A stretch of DNA of 64,000 bases, taken from positions 31,373,501 through 31,437,500 of the forward strand of contig NC_135137.1 of the NCBI RefSeq assembly GCF_051014445.1. The letters are read 5' to 3'. Source of the DNA: Colletes latitarsis. Taxonomy: Eukaryota; Arthropoda; Insecta; Hymenoptera; Colletidae. The notes under the pieces are model-generated. The model was given only the letters and a program-made list of their open reading frames with translations, did not search any database and was not told where the DNA came from. Positions 36,781 to 48,277 of the stretch are shown piece by piece. Numbering within the stretch: position 1 is the stretch's first letter; every line of letters begins with the position of its first letter. The position numbers were made by a program, and so were the translations under genes.

Positions 36781-39700
36781 ATCTGTCTATCTATAAGTAT
36801 ACTTAAACGAATGAATCGGCACTTTTTGGAATTTCCTTGACTTCTGATGATTAATGAATTTAAAACTAAAAAGCCTAAGACGATCAACAATAAAAAATAA
36901 AATTATATCGACAAAATTCAGTAGGAACTAAGTTATATACTCAATAATGATATCCCTTTTATATATTTGATTTATGTATTGTCTATAAATAATTAATAAT
37001 TATACATTCTCCTAATGCTTAGTGAAGCATAATTTAGAAAAGTGGTATTGGGAATCTCGTATCGTAAGACGTTGAGAAGGTTTAGCGTGGGTATAAGGTG
37101 GTCGAATATGGTTTTCTTGGACCTTCAGCCCCGCGGTAACAGTAATAGGTACAAGGTAACGTTCCAGAAGGTCCGTTTAACGTCCGACAAAGGGGTCCAC
37201 GGGAACAGGAGGAAACCTTAGCGCGGCAGAAGCAGGACAAAAGCGGTTGCTGCGGTAATTATCGTCTACATGGTCGAAAGGCGAGGACAAGGCGAGACGC
37301 GTCCACGTGAACGACGCGGTCATCGTCGGAGCTCCGCAACGACGACGAGGACGTCGACGATGGCCGGTAGGGTAGCTGACTGGGCTTCGCCTGAGTTTCT
37401 AGCCAACCAAGCAACCATCCAGAGTGCTGGACAAAGTTTCCGTTGGTCGTCGGGGCTTTCAGGCTTCTGGAAACTTTCGGCCCAACCCCCGACGGACAGT
37501 CGCCGAGGATTGGGCTTCTCTGTCCTCCCACCTGGCCTGACCACTGGGTGCAAACACGGCCGCTGCAGTAATTGCAATAAACGTCTATTCGTCGACGGAG
37601 AATTTGTTCGTCTACGGAGAACCTCAGCGACGTGGAAGGAAATCGATTCGTTCCCTTCGCGAGGACCAGTTTGTGGAAAACCGTGCTTTCAAATCATTAC
37701 GAACAATGGGATCGAAAATTCCGATATAAACAGAGCGACTTCTTGAATAATTTAATAGACACAAAAATATTACGGAGGCCTAGATGAGTGACAAGACCTT
37801 TCACATTGGAACTAAAGCAATTAATTCTTAAGTTGAGACGTCAAGGGGAATAAATTTGGATAAGATTTATGAATTTTAACAAGGTTATAAAAATAAGTGG
37901 ACAAATTTCAAGTCATGTAGTTTACAATGATTTAAAATTAAAATTTTGGTCTTGCAGAATATTCTACGGTTCTGATCTAGCAGTGAATGTGTTAACGTGC
38001 ATTTACGAATCCCCTTGTATTTTTAAATTTATCGAATGTATAACGAGCACAAACAGACAAAAGAAGAAAAATATATGACTCTATTTTTTAAAAAATGCAT
38101 TCTGAAAATCATAAAGCCATGAAAAAATAATAACTAACATTCCATCCATTCCAATTTAGTTTCTTTCTATCCTCTATCAAGTTGAAGACCTACTCCACCC
38201 CAAATGCACGATTTACTTTCTAAAAAAATACATAAAGTTGTGACACTACCAAAATAAATTCTTTTGGAGAAATGCTAAATCACAACGCTCTGACTCTGTA
38301 CCTCTTTCCTCGAAACAATCTCTAATCCCTCTAATCGCTCGATCAACGAAAAACTCTAGCGTCTTAATTGCTCGCCACCCCGAAGCGCGAATTTTCCGTG
38401 CAAGTCTCGCGCGAAGATCCACCTAGATAGAACCGGTTTCCGTGAAATCCGTCGCGAATCTCAGAATTCATCTCTCGGTAGCAACGCAACCAATTACAGT
38501 ATTTTCCAGCAGAACGACGCGGCTTCTACGCGCTCTGCCCCCCTCCCCCTCCCCTCCCCCCGGGTGTCTCTCTTATGGAGCGTATGTAAATTAGACTCTC
38601 TGTTCGAAAGCAGAGCTTCCTTCAGAATCTCCGTGTCCCGTTCTATCCGTCTCTCCCTCTCGTACCGCGAGCACATGGGGTCCTAAGACCACGAACGCCG
38701 CCGCTGATGGGTTTGTATTCTAATTTCGGGCTTTGGTTTTCGCCCGGCTTTCCTCGCGAGGCAAGCCAAGGTAACGCGCGCGGCAACGGAAGACGAACTG
38801 GGAGGGCTGGGGGTACGTTTTCCTGGCTGCATCCACCCACGGGGATGAAATCGCTTTCCGACTAATCCCAACGGAGCGTTCTACCCTTACCCCCGCCGTT
38901 TTCCATTCCTCCCCCCTGGCCGCCACCACGACGCGATCCACCTTTCTTATCCCGAAGGCGGCGGCGGCGGCCTCCTTCTGCCCCCGTCAGCTGGGCAACC
39001 GAGGAATTCTGGATTTTAATACACGTAAAATTAAAATTAGCCCCGTATTTGCATCTGGTAATGGGAAAAAGAATGGTTGCCTGCCGCGAATTCTCCTACA
39101 CCGGAGAGGTGCTCGGGGAACACCTTTCCCCGAAGGCTTCAAACTTCAGGCTTGGGGTAAAGGGGCCGACGATGCTCGCGAGATTGGAATTGGAGACTGT
39201 TTTCTGGAGGGCTACGATGCTTTAATTCCTGTTGCGAGTAAGTCCCGTGCTTCCCTATACTCGCTGCATCCGCACGGAGGAACGAATAACACTCGAATTT
39301 GTGATACGAAGTTTGGACACGTGCAGTTTTAATACCGAGACGAGTGCACTATTTGTACGTTAGGCGGCATTTGCCTCGTTTGTGTTCAAAAATGGAAATT
39401 AAAGTGTGGATAAAGTTTTTTGAAGCGACCTTATTCGTATTAATATAAATCAAAATAAATGTGCAATATGTAAACTTGTACGAGGAAGCAAATTCTGAAA
39501 ATAAACAATCAGAGGAGGATTTGTGGAAGGTATTGGTGAAAAATTGAAATGATATTAATGAAAAAATTATTAACAAAGTTTCTGATACACTTATAAAAAA
39601 GAAATTTTATATTGTTCCAATTCCTTCATAAAGTCGTGAATAAATAAGTGTTAGTTTCGTTTTATAATTTACATCAAACGTCAAAAAGACTCATCATTTG

Positions 39701-41816
39701 AAATCGTACTAAAATAGTCGAGAATACAAATTTTTAAACATTTTAAATTTATTTAATTCATAGTTTATTATTTCCTCAATTCTACAATAGTAAAAAAATA
39801 TAACAATATTTCATTCTTAGTTCACACAATAATAAATAATTTATTATTTTAAGAAATTGTGTAAGAATGATGATAATTCACAGCTCAGAAAAATAATAAA
39901 AAAGTTATGTTATTTGTTAACACATTCAATACATTTAATTTTTTTGCTGAATGCTCTAAGCAAATTAGATTCGTAATTGTTAACCTCAAATAAATCAAAT
40001 CCTATATATAACTATTCAATAATAAATTTGAAAGTTACATCTTCAACGATCTGTAGAAAGTAAATATCATTAAAAAGTTATAATTCTCGAAGAAGATCGG
40101 AAAAAATAAGTCAAAATATCGATCACCGAATTTTAACTATCTGGAAAAATCAAAGAAACATTACCAATAGTCAAATGATACTGAACGAGGCAAATGCAGC
40201 AATATATTACCTTTTCATATCAAACTAGCCTTACACATATCAGAAAATCTCATGTGATAATAGAATAGAAATCTGATTTATTCAAAACAACATCTCTATT
40301 TGGTTGTTTCAAATTTCAAGACCCAAAGTTCTCCCACGCGATACTCACGCACAGTTTTGTATCACATACGTGTGCTCACAGTGAAAACAAGAGGCAATTA
40401 AATATCCGAGCGCGATTCGACGGAGACAGAAGTCGAAAATTCCCGTACCCTACGCGGCTATTTTTGAGATATCGCGAACTGGCACAAAGTAGTTCAGGTT
40501 TGAACGAGCCATCGAAGGTAAATCGAGACGCAAAGACCTGTGAAATGGCCTCTTTTCCCCGAGTGACCCGCCACTGAATGCATCCCCTTGCCGTGTGCTA
40601 CAGGAAAACGAGCCTGCCACCCTTCCTGTCGACCCCCTTCAAAAAAAAAAATTGTCTAACAACCCTAACGTATCTCTTCCTTGTCCCTTCCTCTTCCTGT
40701 TTCCCTTGTACGCTTAAAAATAAACATCGAGCGATCGATCGTTTCCCAAAATAATTAACCACGCATCGCGCAACACCGGCGAGTTAAAAGTATAAAATTC
40801 ACGCTCCGACGGCGGAGAGCCAGGCCGCCATGAATTTCATACCTCGCGGAAAGGAACGTAGTCGTTGCGGATCCGCCTTTGAAATCGGAAATTTCTATCA
40901 GCGGCCGTTACGACGCTAAGTCGGCCGTGCTTTAATTCGCAGGTTTATACGAAACGCAGGGGTAGAGGGGGGGTTCGAGGGGATAGGCGAACATTAATTT
41001 AGATTACGCCTCTAGCCGGTTGTGGCTAGTAAGGATAAGGGATGCCAACCCTGGAATTGAAACCTCCTCCGCGACCAGAGGGAGCTATACGTTACACACC
41101 TCTCGGTATTAAGTCGCTAGCCTCGAGTCTCCGCTGAACTTCAACCATAGCAATATGATCTACCGTGCAAGCGATATCGAGCGTACGAAATCCTTATCGT
41201 CGTCCAAGGTGCACCAGATCTTAGATAGAGAAACGATACGACGAGTAGGGCAAAGGACCCACGTCCACGAGGGTTCGCCGGAGCCCTAACCGCGACCTAA
41301 CGACGGCTATCAGCGGTATATCGGGAAAGGAGAGGCTCAGATCTTATCGGTGCGTTACCACCTAAGCTGTTTGCGTCTTGTAAACTCGAAGATTACCAAA
41401 GTGGTCGACGTCTCTCTCTTTCTCCCTTCGTTAACCGTCCCGTTACCATCTTTCGTCCTTCTCCCGTTCCTGATAGCAGATAACACAGCCGTCGAGGAAA
41501 CCGTGGACGAGGGTCTAGAAGTGGATGGAGGCGAAGGAACCTCGGAAGGCATTCAATGTGTGAATTGCGGCGACCTGGCTCCCTCGTCTCATCCTAGTTT
41601 CGGTCCCCTGTAGGCGCATGCAACGTCTCACACAGGGATACCGTCGCGGTTGCTTCGAGCACCGATACAGCGACAGGCTAACATTCTGATTGGTCCAAAG
41701 GATCGATAAACTGGACACCCTGTAACGTCTTTGCGTAATATTTCATTCGATCAAGATTAACCCTTTGCGACGTTTCGTTGGGGTAGGCCCGTAGGTAATT
41801 GTTCTCATTTATACCT
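36781..41816. other. Unassigned DNA, no gene recognised
   Basis: GC-rich islands at about 37080-37740, 38290-39260 and 40320-41720 are separated by AT-rich DNA, the largest AT stretch being 39340-40270. An ATG frame at 37270-37746 (158 codons) has five Cys residues near its C-terminus but no recognised family. A cytosine tract at 38538-38561 and a GGC-triplet run at about 38957-38971 are simple sequence. Confidence 0.6.
38538..38561 (-). other. G-quadruplex-capable tract on the minus strand
   Basis: The plus strand has four cytosine runs of 4-6 bases separated by single T residues, so the minus strand carries G6-T-G4-T-G5-T-G6. This matches the usual four-run G-quadruplex pattern with one-base loops. 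Confidence 0.6.
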
Positions 41817-42335
41817 TATACGGCGTGTTCGGCCACCCTTGGGAAAAATTTTAGTGGGAGATTCTGAGGCCACGATAAGGCGAAAATTAAGAATATCAAT
41901 TTCGTTAAAGGATTCGTTAAAAAGTTGTTAAAAAATTATATTAAAAGATTTCAAATCGTTTTGAAAAAATTATTTTTAGCTGTGGAGGTCAATTACAATC
42001 ATTTTTGGTCAATACACATACCTCCGAATTCCTACTCACTTTCGAGAAAATAATTTGAGTAGGTGTGAAATTTTTCGACAAAATGAAAAAATTTCAAATC
42101 GTTCTGGAAAAATTATTTTCGGTTGCGGGGGTCAATTACAAGCATTTTTGGTCAATAGATATATCATCGAAATCCTACGCACTTTCGAGAAAAAAATTCA
42201 TTATCGAAAATTTCAGGTCTGACCAGGAATCACCAATTTCACTTAAATTTCATGCGTAGGTTTGAAATATCATAACTTTTGAACGGAGTGAAGGATTTTA
42301 ATGTTTCGAAAAGCAATCAACGTGTATTTTAGTTA
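41817..42335 (+). mobile_element. TA-flanked inverted-repeat element, right end missing
   Basis: It starts TATACGGCGTGTTCGGCCAC, one change from the family terminus, and continues through two internal repeat units with AAAAATTATTTT and TACTCACTTTCGAG blocks. The part at 42240-42335 matches the reverse complement of 47290-47400 in the complete element (CATGCGTA, CATAACTT-TGAACGGA, TTTTAATGTTT). The right terminus is not seen. Confidence 0.7.
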
Positions 42336-44340
42336 AAAATATGTAGAAATTCTAAGAATAATCAAAAACTTGTTCCTTAACGCCGGAAAGTAAGGAAAAC
42401 GACGGTTTATACGTAACGATATCATCCAGGTCCAAAACTTAAGAATCATTACTGCAATCAAATTCGAACGTTCATTGTCACTTCGCTACGATGTCTCAGC
42501 GAGTCCAGCGACGAATCCCAAAGCAATGTCATTCGTTATTCGCGGTCTCCGGAGCGATACAACCGCGCGAGCAATTTCAGTAATCGAGAACACGCTTGTC
42601 AAAGGATTCTTCGCGTAGGAGACTGCGTGACGGCCAAACTCGCCCATAGTTGAAATCTGTCCGGAGTCACGTAGACACAGTCGATACACTGAATTCGCGG
42701 AAGCATTTACTATGCAAAGTAACGAAGTTTCTCCAGGTTCGCGGGGCCGTGATGGTGAAACCGGGAGCCGCAACGAGGAAGATCCGAAGAAGCGTAGGCA
42801 GAATGGGTGAACGTGGCGTCCGCAGAATCGCGGATTTGCCGACCAAGTAATAACTTGGCAGATCTGCCACGGGTCTAGCCGCGGTATCTCGCGTTTAGAG
42901 AACACGTACGAAAGTGGATAAGCAACCGACGGGGCGAACTTCGTTCGCGGACTGACGCGTCCGGAATAGGTTATAGGTAACGCGAGCACCACGTATTCCG
43001 TCGTCTAACAACTCTTCTCCGCCCCTCTTCTTAGAGACTTCTGCCCCTCCTAGCCTAGGGTCTCCCTCGTTCGAGAATGCAATAACGACTAGGAGTTGCT
43101 GCATCTCCTCGGGATCAGCTTGAGACGGTGCCTTAACGCCGACCCTGTGCCCGTAGTTAGCCCACATTAGTAATCTCCCCTAGGTGTTCTCGAATACTAT
43201 GTCTTCGACGCGTAGGACTGGGATTATTATGAATTCAAGTCCAAGTTTCGAGGGGAAACGACGTATCGAGGATCATCGTTGAAAGGAGTTCTACAGGTGC
43301 CCTGTGTGTTTGCGTGCTAATTTCAACGGAGTATCCGGACGTTTAAATTTTCAAAAAAGCTATAGACTACAATTTGGATCCATGGTTCTGAATAAGAATT
43401 AAAGAACCGTGGAATAAATCGTACCTTTCATATAATAAACACTAAATTTTCCTCGAAATCTCGCTTGCACGAAGTTTAGATTCTTTCACAAATATTATGA
43501 GGAGCCTAGATATTTATACATCCATGAACCGATACTTAACCATTCTCAACCCTGAATGGAATCCCTGTAGTACCGAAGCTCTTAAAAGCGCAGTCGAAAG
43601 GGCCCGATAATTAATTAAAATCACCAAGATTATCGTTATTGCGAAAATAAATTCCACGGTCGGAGCGAGGCGGCGAAGTTTCCGGGGGTAGGTCGAAACT
43701 CTTTTCCACCCTCGTTTCCCTCGTGAATCGCGCGCGTTTTTCTCTAATCTACATGCCACCCCTTCGCCTCGTTCGCAGCCACTATCGCCGTAACAACTGT
43801 TACAATTCGCAAGTCCGCCGTTCCACGGTCACGAACCATTTACCCGCACACTCGTTAGCAGCGGGCTAATTAATACGCGCTGCAAGTATCGAGCAAACGT
43901 TCCCGCGGAGGGTTGAGTGGGGCGCGTTTAGGCGTTGCCCACAAGAAGAAAACGGCTCGCCGACCCGGGGGCCATCCGCGGGATTACTCGTGAATGGTGT
44001 CCGGCAGAGGAAGCGAGCCGAAATCGGTATCGACGCTGAGACCTCCGACCCCTCTGTCACGAGACGAATACGAAATCGACGGAGTCGGTCTCCAGAGGGT
44101 CGAGGGGTCGTTTCCATCGCCTTACGGGTTCGCGCCAGACCAAATTAACCATGAATGGCCAATTAACCTGGAGACTGTGCCAACTAACCGCCATGGCCGA
44201 CGTTATTCGTGAACCGAATTGATCGTCGTCCCACTGGTCGGACAGTTAATCGCTGTCGACTGTGTAACGAATGCCCGAGGAACGTTTCCGCAAACACGGA
44301 CCGTCCGAATCCTCCTTTATAATTACTGATCGAATAATCT
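42336..44340. other. Unassigned GC-rich DNA
   Basis: Minus-strand frames at 42486-42992 (168 codons, GTG start) and 42895-43167 (90 codons) overlap. I see no conserved domain, and the plus strand is also partly open, so no gene is called. Confidence 0.5.
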
Positions 44341-44950
44341 TCGTCACTCGTATATCACTGTTTCCCCAGAAATTATTGCGTACTTCAAAATCGTCGATTT
44401 ATTAAATTATTTTATGGCAGGCCACGATCTCTTACGAGCAGATTTTTATCAACATCTTTACTTTTTACGTGAGTCATATTTGGAAATAAAAAGATTACAA
44501 TTTAGAATATAATTTGTGGGAACTCATAATCAAAGTATGTTTATTTGATTCGTATAATTATATTGTTGTTTAAATCGTAATCTTTTACAGTGCTTGTGCC
44601 AGGGTAAAGTTCTAGTTTTATTTATTTTGTTTGTTAACCATACTTCAGACATTAGTAAATATTTCAAAACCGTTGATTTATTAAATTGTTTAAAAGAAGG
44701 CTTCGATCTCTTACGAGCTGATTTTTATCAACGTCTCTACTCTTTATTTGAGTTATATTTAGAAATAAAAATTTAGACAAGAATATAATTTCTTGAAACT
44801 CGTAATTAAAGGTCTTACTATGTTTATCTGCTTCACGTAATTATATTGTTTAAGTTGCAATTTTATAGTTCTGAAGATGATTCGAGTATCTATATATATC
44901 TACTTATGTCAGAGTAAGGTTTTCTTTTTATTTATTTTGTTTGCAAGTCA
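44341..44950 (+). repeat. Tandem repeat, two full units and one partial, about 280-310 bp
   Basis: CGATCTCTTACGAGC occurs at 44425 and 44704, with TGATTTATTAAATT before and TTTTTATCAAC after in both. A third partial unit is marked by the GTTTTATTTATTTTGTTTG-like block near 44925, as near 44612. The units are diverged. Confidence 0.75.
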
Positions 44951-46761
44951 CTTTTCAAAATTAGGAGCATCTATAGTATTTTCTTATCGTTTTGAAAACA
45001 ATTTTATTGTTTAACGAAACAATGCTCACTCCTATCTAGATGCAAAGTGATTCATTCATCTAAGTTTAAAGTCGTCATCGTTGTTGAATTGTTGGACGAC
45101 CAAAAAATGCATTATAAAATCTGGACTGAATTATACTTCTAGTCATAGAGTTACAATTTCGTTTCAAATAGTGTCACAAAAATATTTAAACTTCTGTTTT
45201 GTCAATAATTGGTTCTAAAAACAAACGAAGGAACAATGAAGATGCAAACAATCACAACATATATTTTTTTAGTTTTAATGCATTACTTCGATAAATGATT
45301 TAAAAATAACGAAACAAATAATCCTATTATTATTATGTTTATAATCTCTTGATATAAAAAGTATAACAAAAAAGAAGAGTAAACCAAAATTCGAATATAT
45401 CCAAATATAAGAATTTAAATTACCCATGTATCTAGTTACTTACTATAACAAAATGTCGAAACGTAGAAAAGTTTAAATATATTCATCGACCATTGTCTTT
45501 CTTCTATTGTTCCCAAGTAGTTTTCATTTCAAAACTTTGTCGTATGATTCTGCAAGCAATAGAGGTAGATTTTTACAGTAAGAAAGGAAAGGAAGTGCTC
45601 CATAGCTCAAACCTGAATTTAAAATATGCAATAAAACTTCTTCGTATATATCTCCTTTTTAAACAAACTTTAAAAATATATCAAACATGCATGCATTCCA
45701 CTACATTTTGGCTAACATTCCATTTCACAGAACTTATCATTCTAATGTACGTGGTTTATATTATCATTTAAAATACAAACTATTATTACTTTAAGTTTAC
45801 GAATTGTTTAATACATTAAGAAAAAATTATTAGTCACCATATGTTAAGATTACATTTTAAAATTGATAAAACATACATTTCAAATGGAACTAAAATTACC
45901 TTTTCATCGATCAAATGCATAATTACTTCGCGCGAGGACTACATAAAAAATGGAGGACAAAATTGAACTGTTATTTATAAAAAACAGAAACCCTTCTTTC
46001 GAATGCCACGATGAAATATTACATCTATAAAAAATATGTTACCCCGAGTAACCAAATGTTAAGAATAATATTTAGAAGGGAATACACGACCGTACGGGAA
46101 CAACGACGAAAAGCTAAAAACGATTGTGCGTAATGCTTAAATCTTCGCCCACCGATCGTTTCGGAATCACGAAATAGTATCTGGGGTTTGAGAAAAGAAG
46201 CAACCCCTGGTTCCCACACTCTCGCAGCCCAGTCCTGAACCGTCTTTCCCGGAGAAGAGGGGCAAGGGGGCTATCGTACCACGCGATGGTACATTTTTAA
46301 TTACTTACACCCACGCAGCTGCATCGCGCGATGACTATAAATCAAGCGGAGCGCCGCCCAGCAAAGTAATTACAGCTTGAATTTTAGATAATGTTGCCGC
46401 AAGCACAGTGTTGCGGCGCAAAGTAGGTAACAGCGAGCGCGCAGCTTTTCCACCAGCGTTCAAATAATCACAAAACACTTTTCAACCAATGTAATACTGA
46501 AACAAGGTTCCATCGTACGCTCGACCAACTCGAAACAGAATACGTGTAAATTGCAAAAGCATCGAGTTCATAAACCTTTTACCTTTTTTGTGAACACAAA
46601 CATAGCTCTATCGGTTCAGACCACAGGAGTCATTTCGTTTTACTTAAAAGGGGGAGACATTGTTTTAAATGTAATTATCTCCATTTTATAATTCTATGAT
46701 TAGTGTCTACAAGAAGGAAAAAATACATAGTATTTATCTTTATACACAACTCCTATCTAGA
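44951..46761. other. Unassigned DNA, AT-rich with a GC-richer part at 46190-46480
   Basis: A 92-codon frame at 45493-45771 is AT-driven and unrecognised. A donor-like GTAAGTAATT on the minus strand near 46308 has no confirmed partner. Confidence 0.55.
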
Positions 46762-47813
46762 TACAGGGTGTTCGGCCACCCCTGGGAAAAATTTTAATGT
46801 GGCATTCTAGAGGCCAAAATAAGATGAAAATCAAGAATACCAATTTGTTGATGAAGGCTTTGTTAAAGAGTTATTAACGTTTAAAGTTCCGACTGCACTG
46901 AATTTTTTTCTAGAAAGTGGGTAGAGTTTCGGGGGTATGTCTATACACCAAAAATGGTTGTATTTGACCCCAGAACCTAGAAATAATTTTTTTAGAACGA
47001 TTTGAAATTTTTTTTTTTCGTCGAAAAATTTAGGCACCTACGCCCTGTCGATTTTTCTTAAAAAATTCGTTTTTCATTTTTAATAAATTTGTTTGACGCC
47101 CTACAGAAAAGTTGTCTAATACTTTTTTGTACGTACTCATGAGCTCTACTTCAGAAAAAAGTTTCATTGAAATATATTCACAATTGTAGGAGTTATGGCT
47201 GTTTGAAAATTGGACCATTTTTATGGGGTTTTTCTCATTTTGCGGGGTCAAGAACCAACTTTTCGAATATTTTTGCGATTTGTACATATTCTCCACCAAA
47301 ATACGCGTAGTTTGCTTTTTTAAACATTAAAATCGTCCAATCCGTTCAGAAGTTATGATGTTTTAAAGATACGCATGAAATTTTAGGGAAGCATATCAAC
47401 GCTATGGTCAGGCATGAAATTTTCGGTAATGAATTTTTTTCTCGAAACTGAGTAGGATTTCGGGGGTATGTCTGTTGACCAAAAATGCTTGCAATTGACC
47501 CCTGCAACTAAAAATAATTTTTCCAAGACGATTCGAAAGTCTTTTTTTTCACCCAAAACTTTCAACACTTACTCGAATTTTTTTCTCGAAAGTGGGTAGG
47601 ATTTCAGGGATATATCTATTCACCAAATTGCTTATAATTGACCCCTGCAACTAAAAATAATTTTTTCAGAACGAATTGAAATTTCTGAATTTAATTGTTA
47701 ATAACTTTTTAACGAAGCCTCCATCAACAAATTGGTATTCTTGATATTCGTCTTATTTTGGCCTCTAGAATCCTCTATTAAAATTTTTCCCAGGGTTGGC
47801 CGAACACCCTGTA
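46762..47813 (+). mobile_element. Complete TA-flanked inverted-repeat element, 1052 bp
   Basis: The left end is TACAGGGTGTTCGGCCACCC and the right end its inverse (GGTTGGCCGAACACCCTGTA), with arms pairing inward for about 110 bp. Three internal units with TAGGATTTCGGGGGTATGTC-like and AAAAATAATTTTT blocks lie at about 46900-47010, 47435-47555 and 47575-47690. A distinct middle part (47060-47400) is shared only with the copy at 41817. It is the longest member here. Short minus-strand frames inside have no transposase similarity. Confidence 0.85.
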
Positions 47814-48139
47814 TATAATTAGGTAATTATTATGTTTGTTAAATCTATCTTTAATAGGAAATATGCTACAGATTACTATGTACGAGTCAAAGTTACACAC
47901 TATTCAAACAGAATAGAAATATGTAAATGATTTACTCTAAAATTCTTGCGAATAAACAAACTGATTTATGTGAAGGAAAAACAGGATCAAGATTGCCATC
48001 GTGTGATTTATTTATGTTTTTTTATGCTTGTATTGTTGGAAGGAAGAATGATTAATTTCGAATTATGAGGAACGTGGCACCAGGAGTAAGTAGAATGGAA
48101 ATAGAGTTAAGTAATGACTTTGTTAATTCTTCTGGTAAG
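47814..48139. other. Unassigned AT-rich DNA
   Basis: Nothing recognised. Confidence 0.5.
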
Positions 48140-48277
48140 GGATGGTTGGATCGTGCATCGATCCAAGTGACCGTGGCGTCAATCGGCCATTACGTTTGCC
48201 ACAGCACCTGGGTCAATCGACCGCTACAAATGATTTACAAATGACGACTATAGTCGCCACCTGATCGAAAGGGTTAA
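48140..48277 (-). mobile_element. One-ended TTAA-type element remnant
   Basis: On the minus strand the sequence begins TTAACCCTTTCGATCAGG, followed by a perfect 12-bp palindrome CGACTATAGTCG (48245-48256). Two subterminal motifs follow: GGTCAATCGACC (near 48211) and a related GTCAATCGGCC (near 48178). Terminus plus subterminal palindromes mirrors the TTAA element at 59.1 kb, although the bases differ. The other end is not seen. Confidence 0.45.

Noticed and set aside
42486..43167. Two overlapping minus-strand frames as one frameshifted gene
   Set aside because: Neither translation contains a recognised motif, the longer starts at GTG, and the plus strand is partly open as well.
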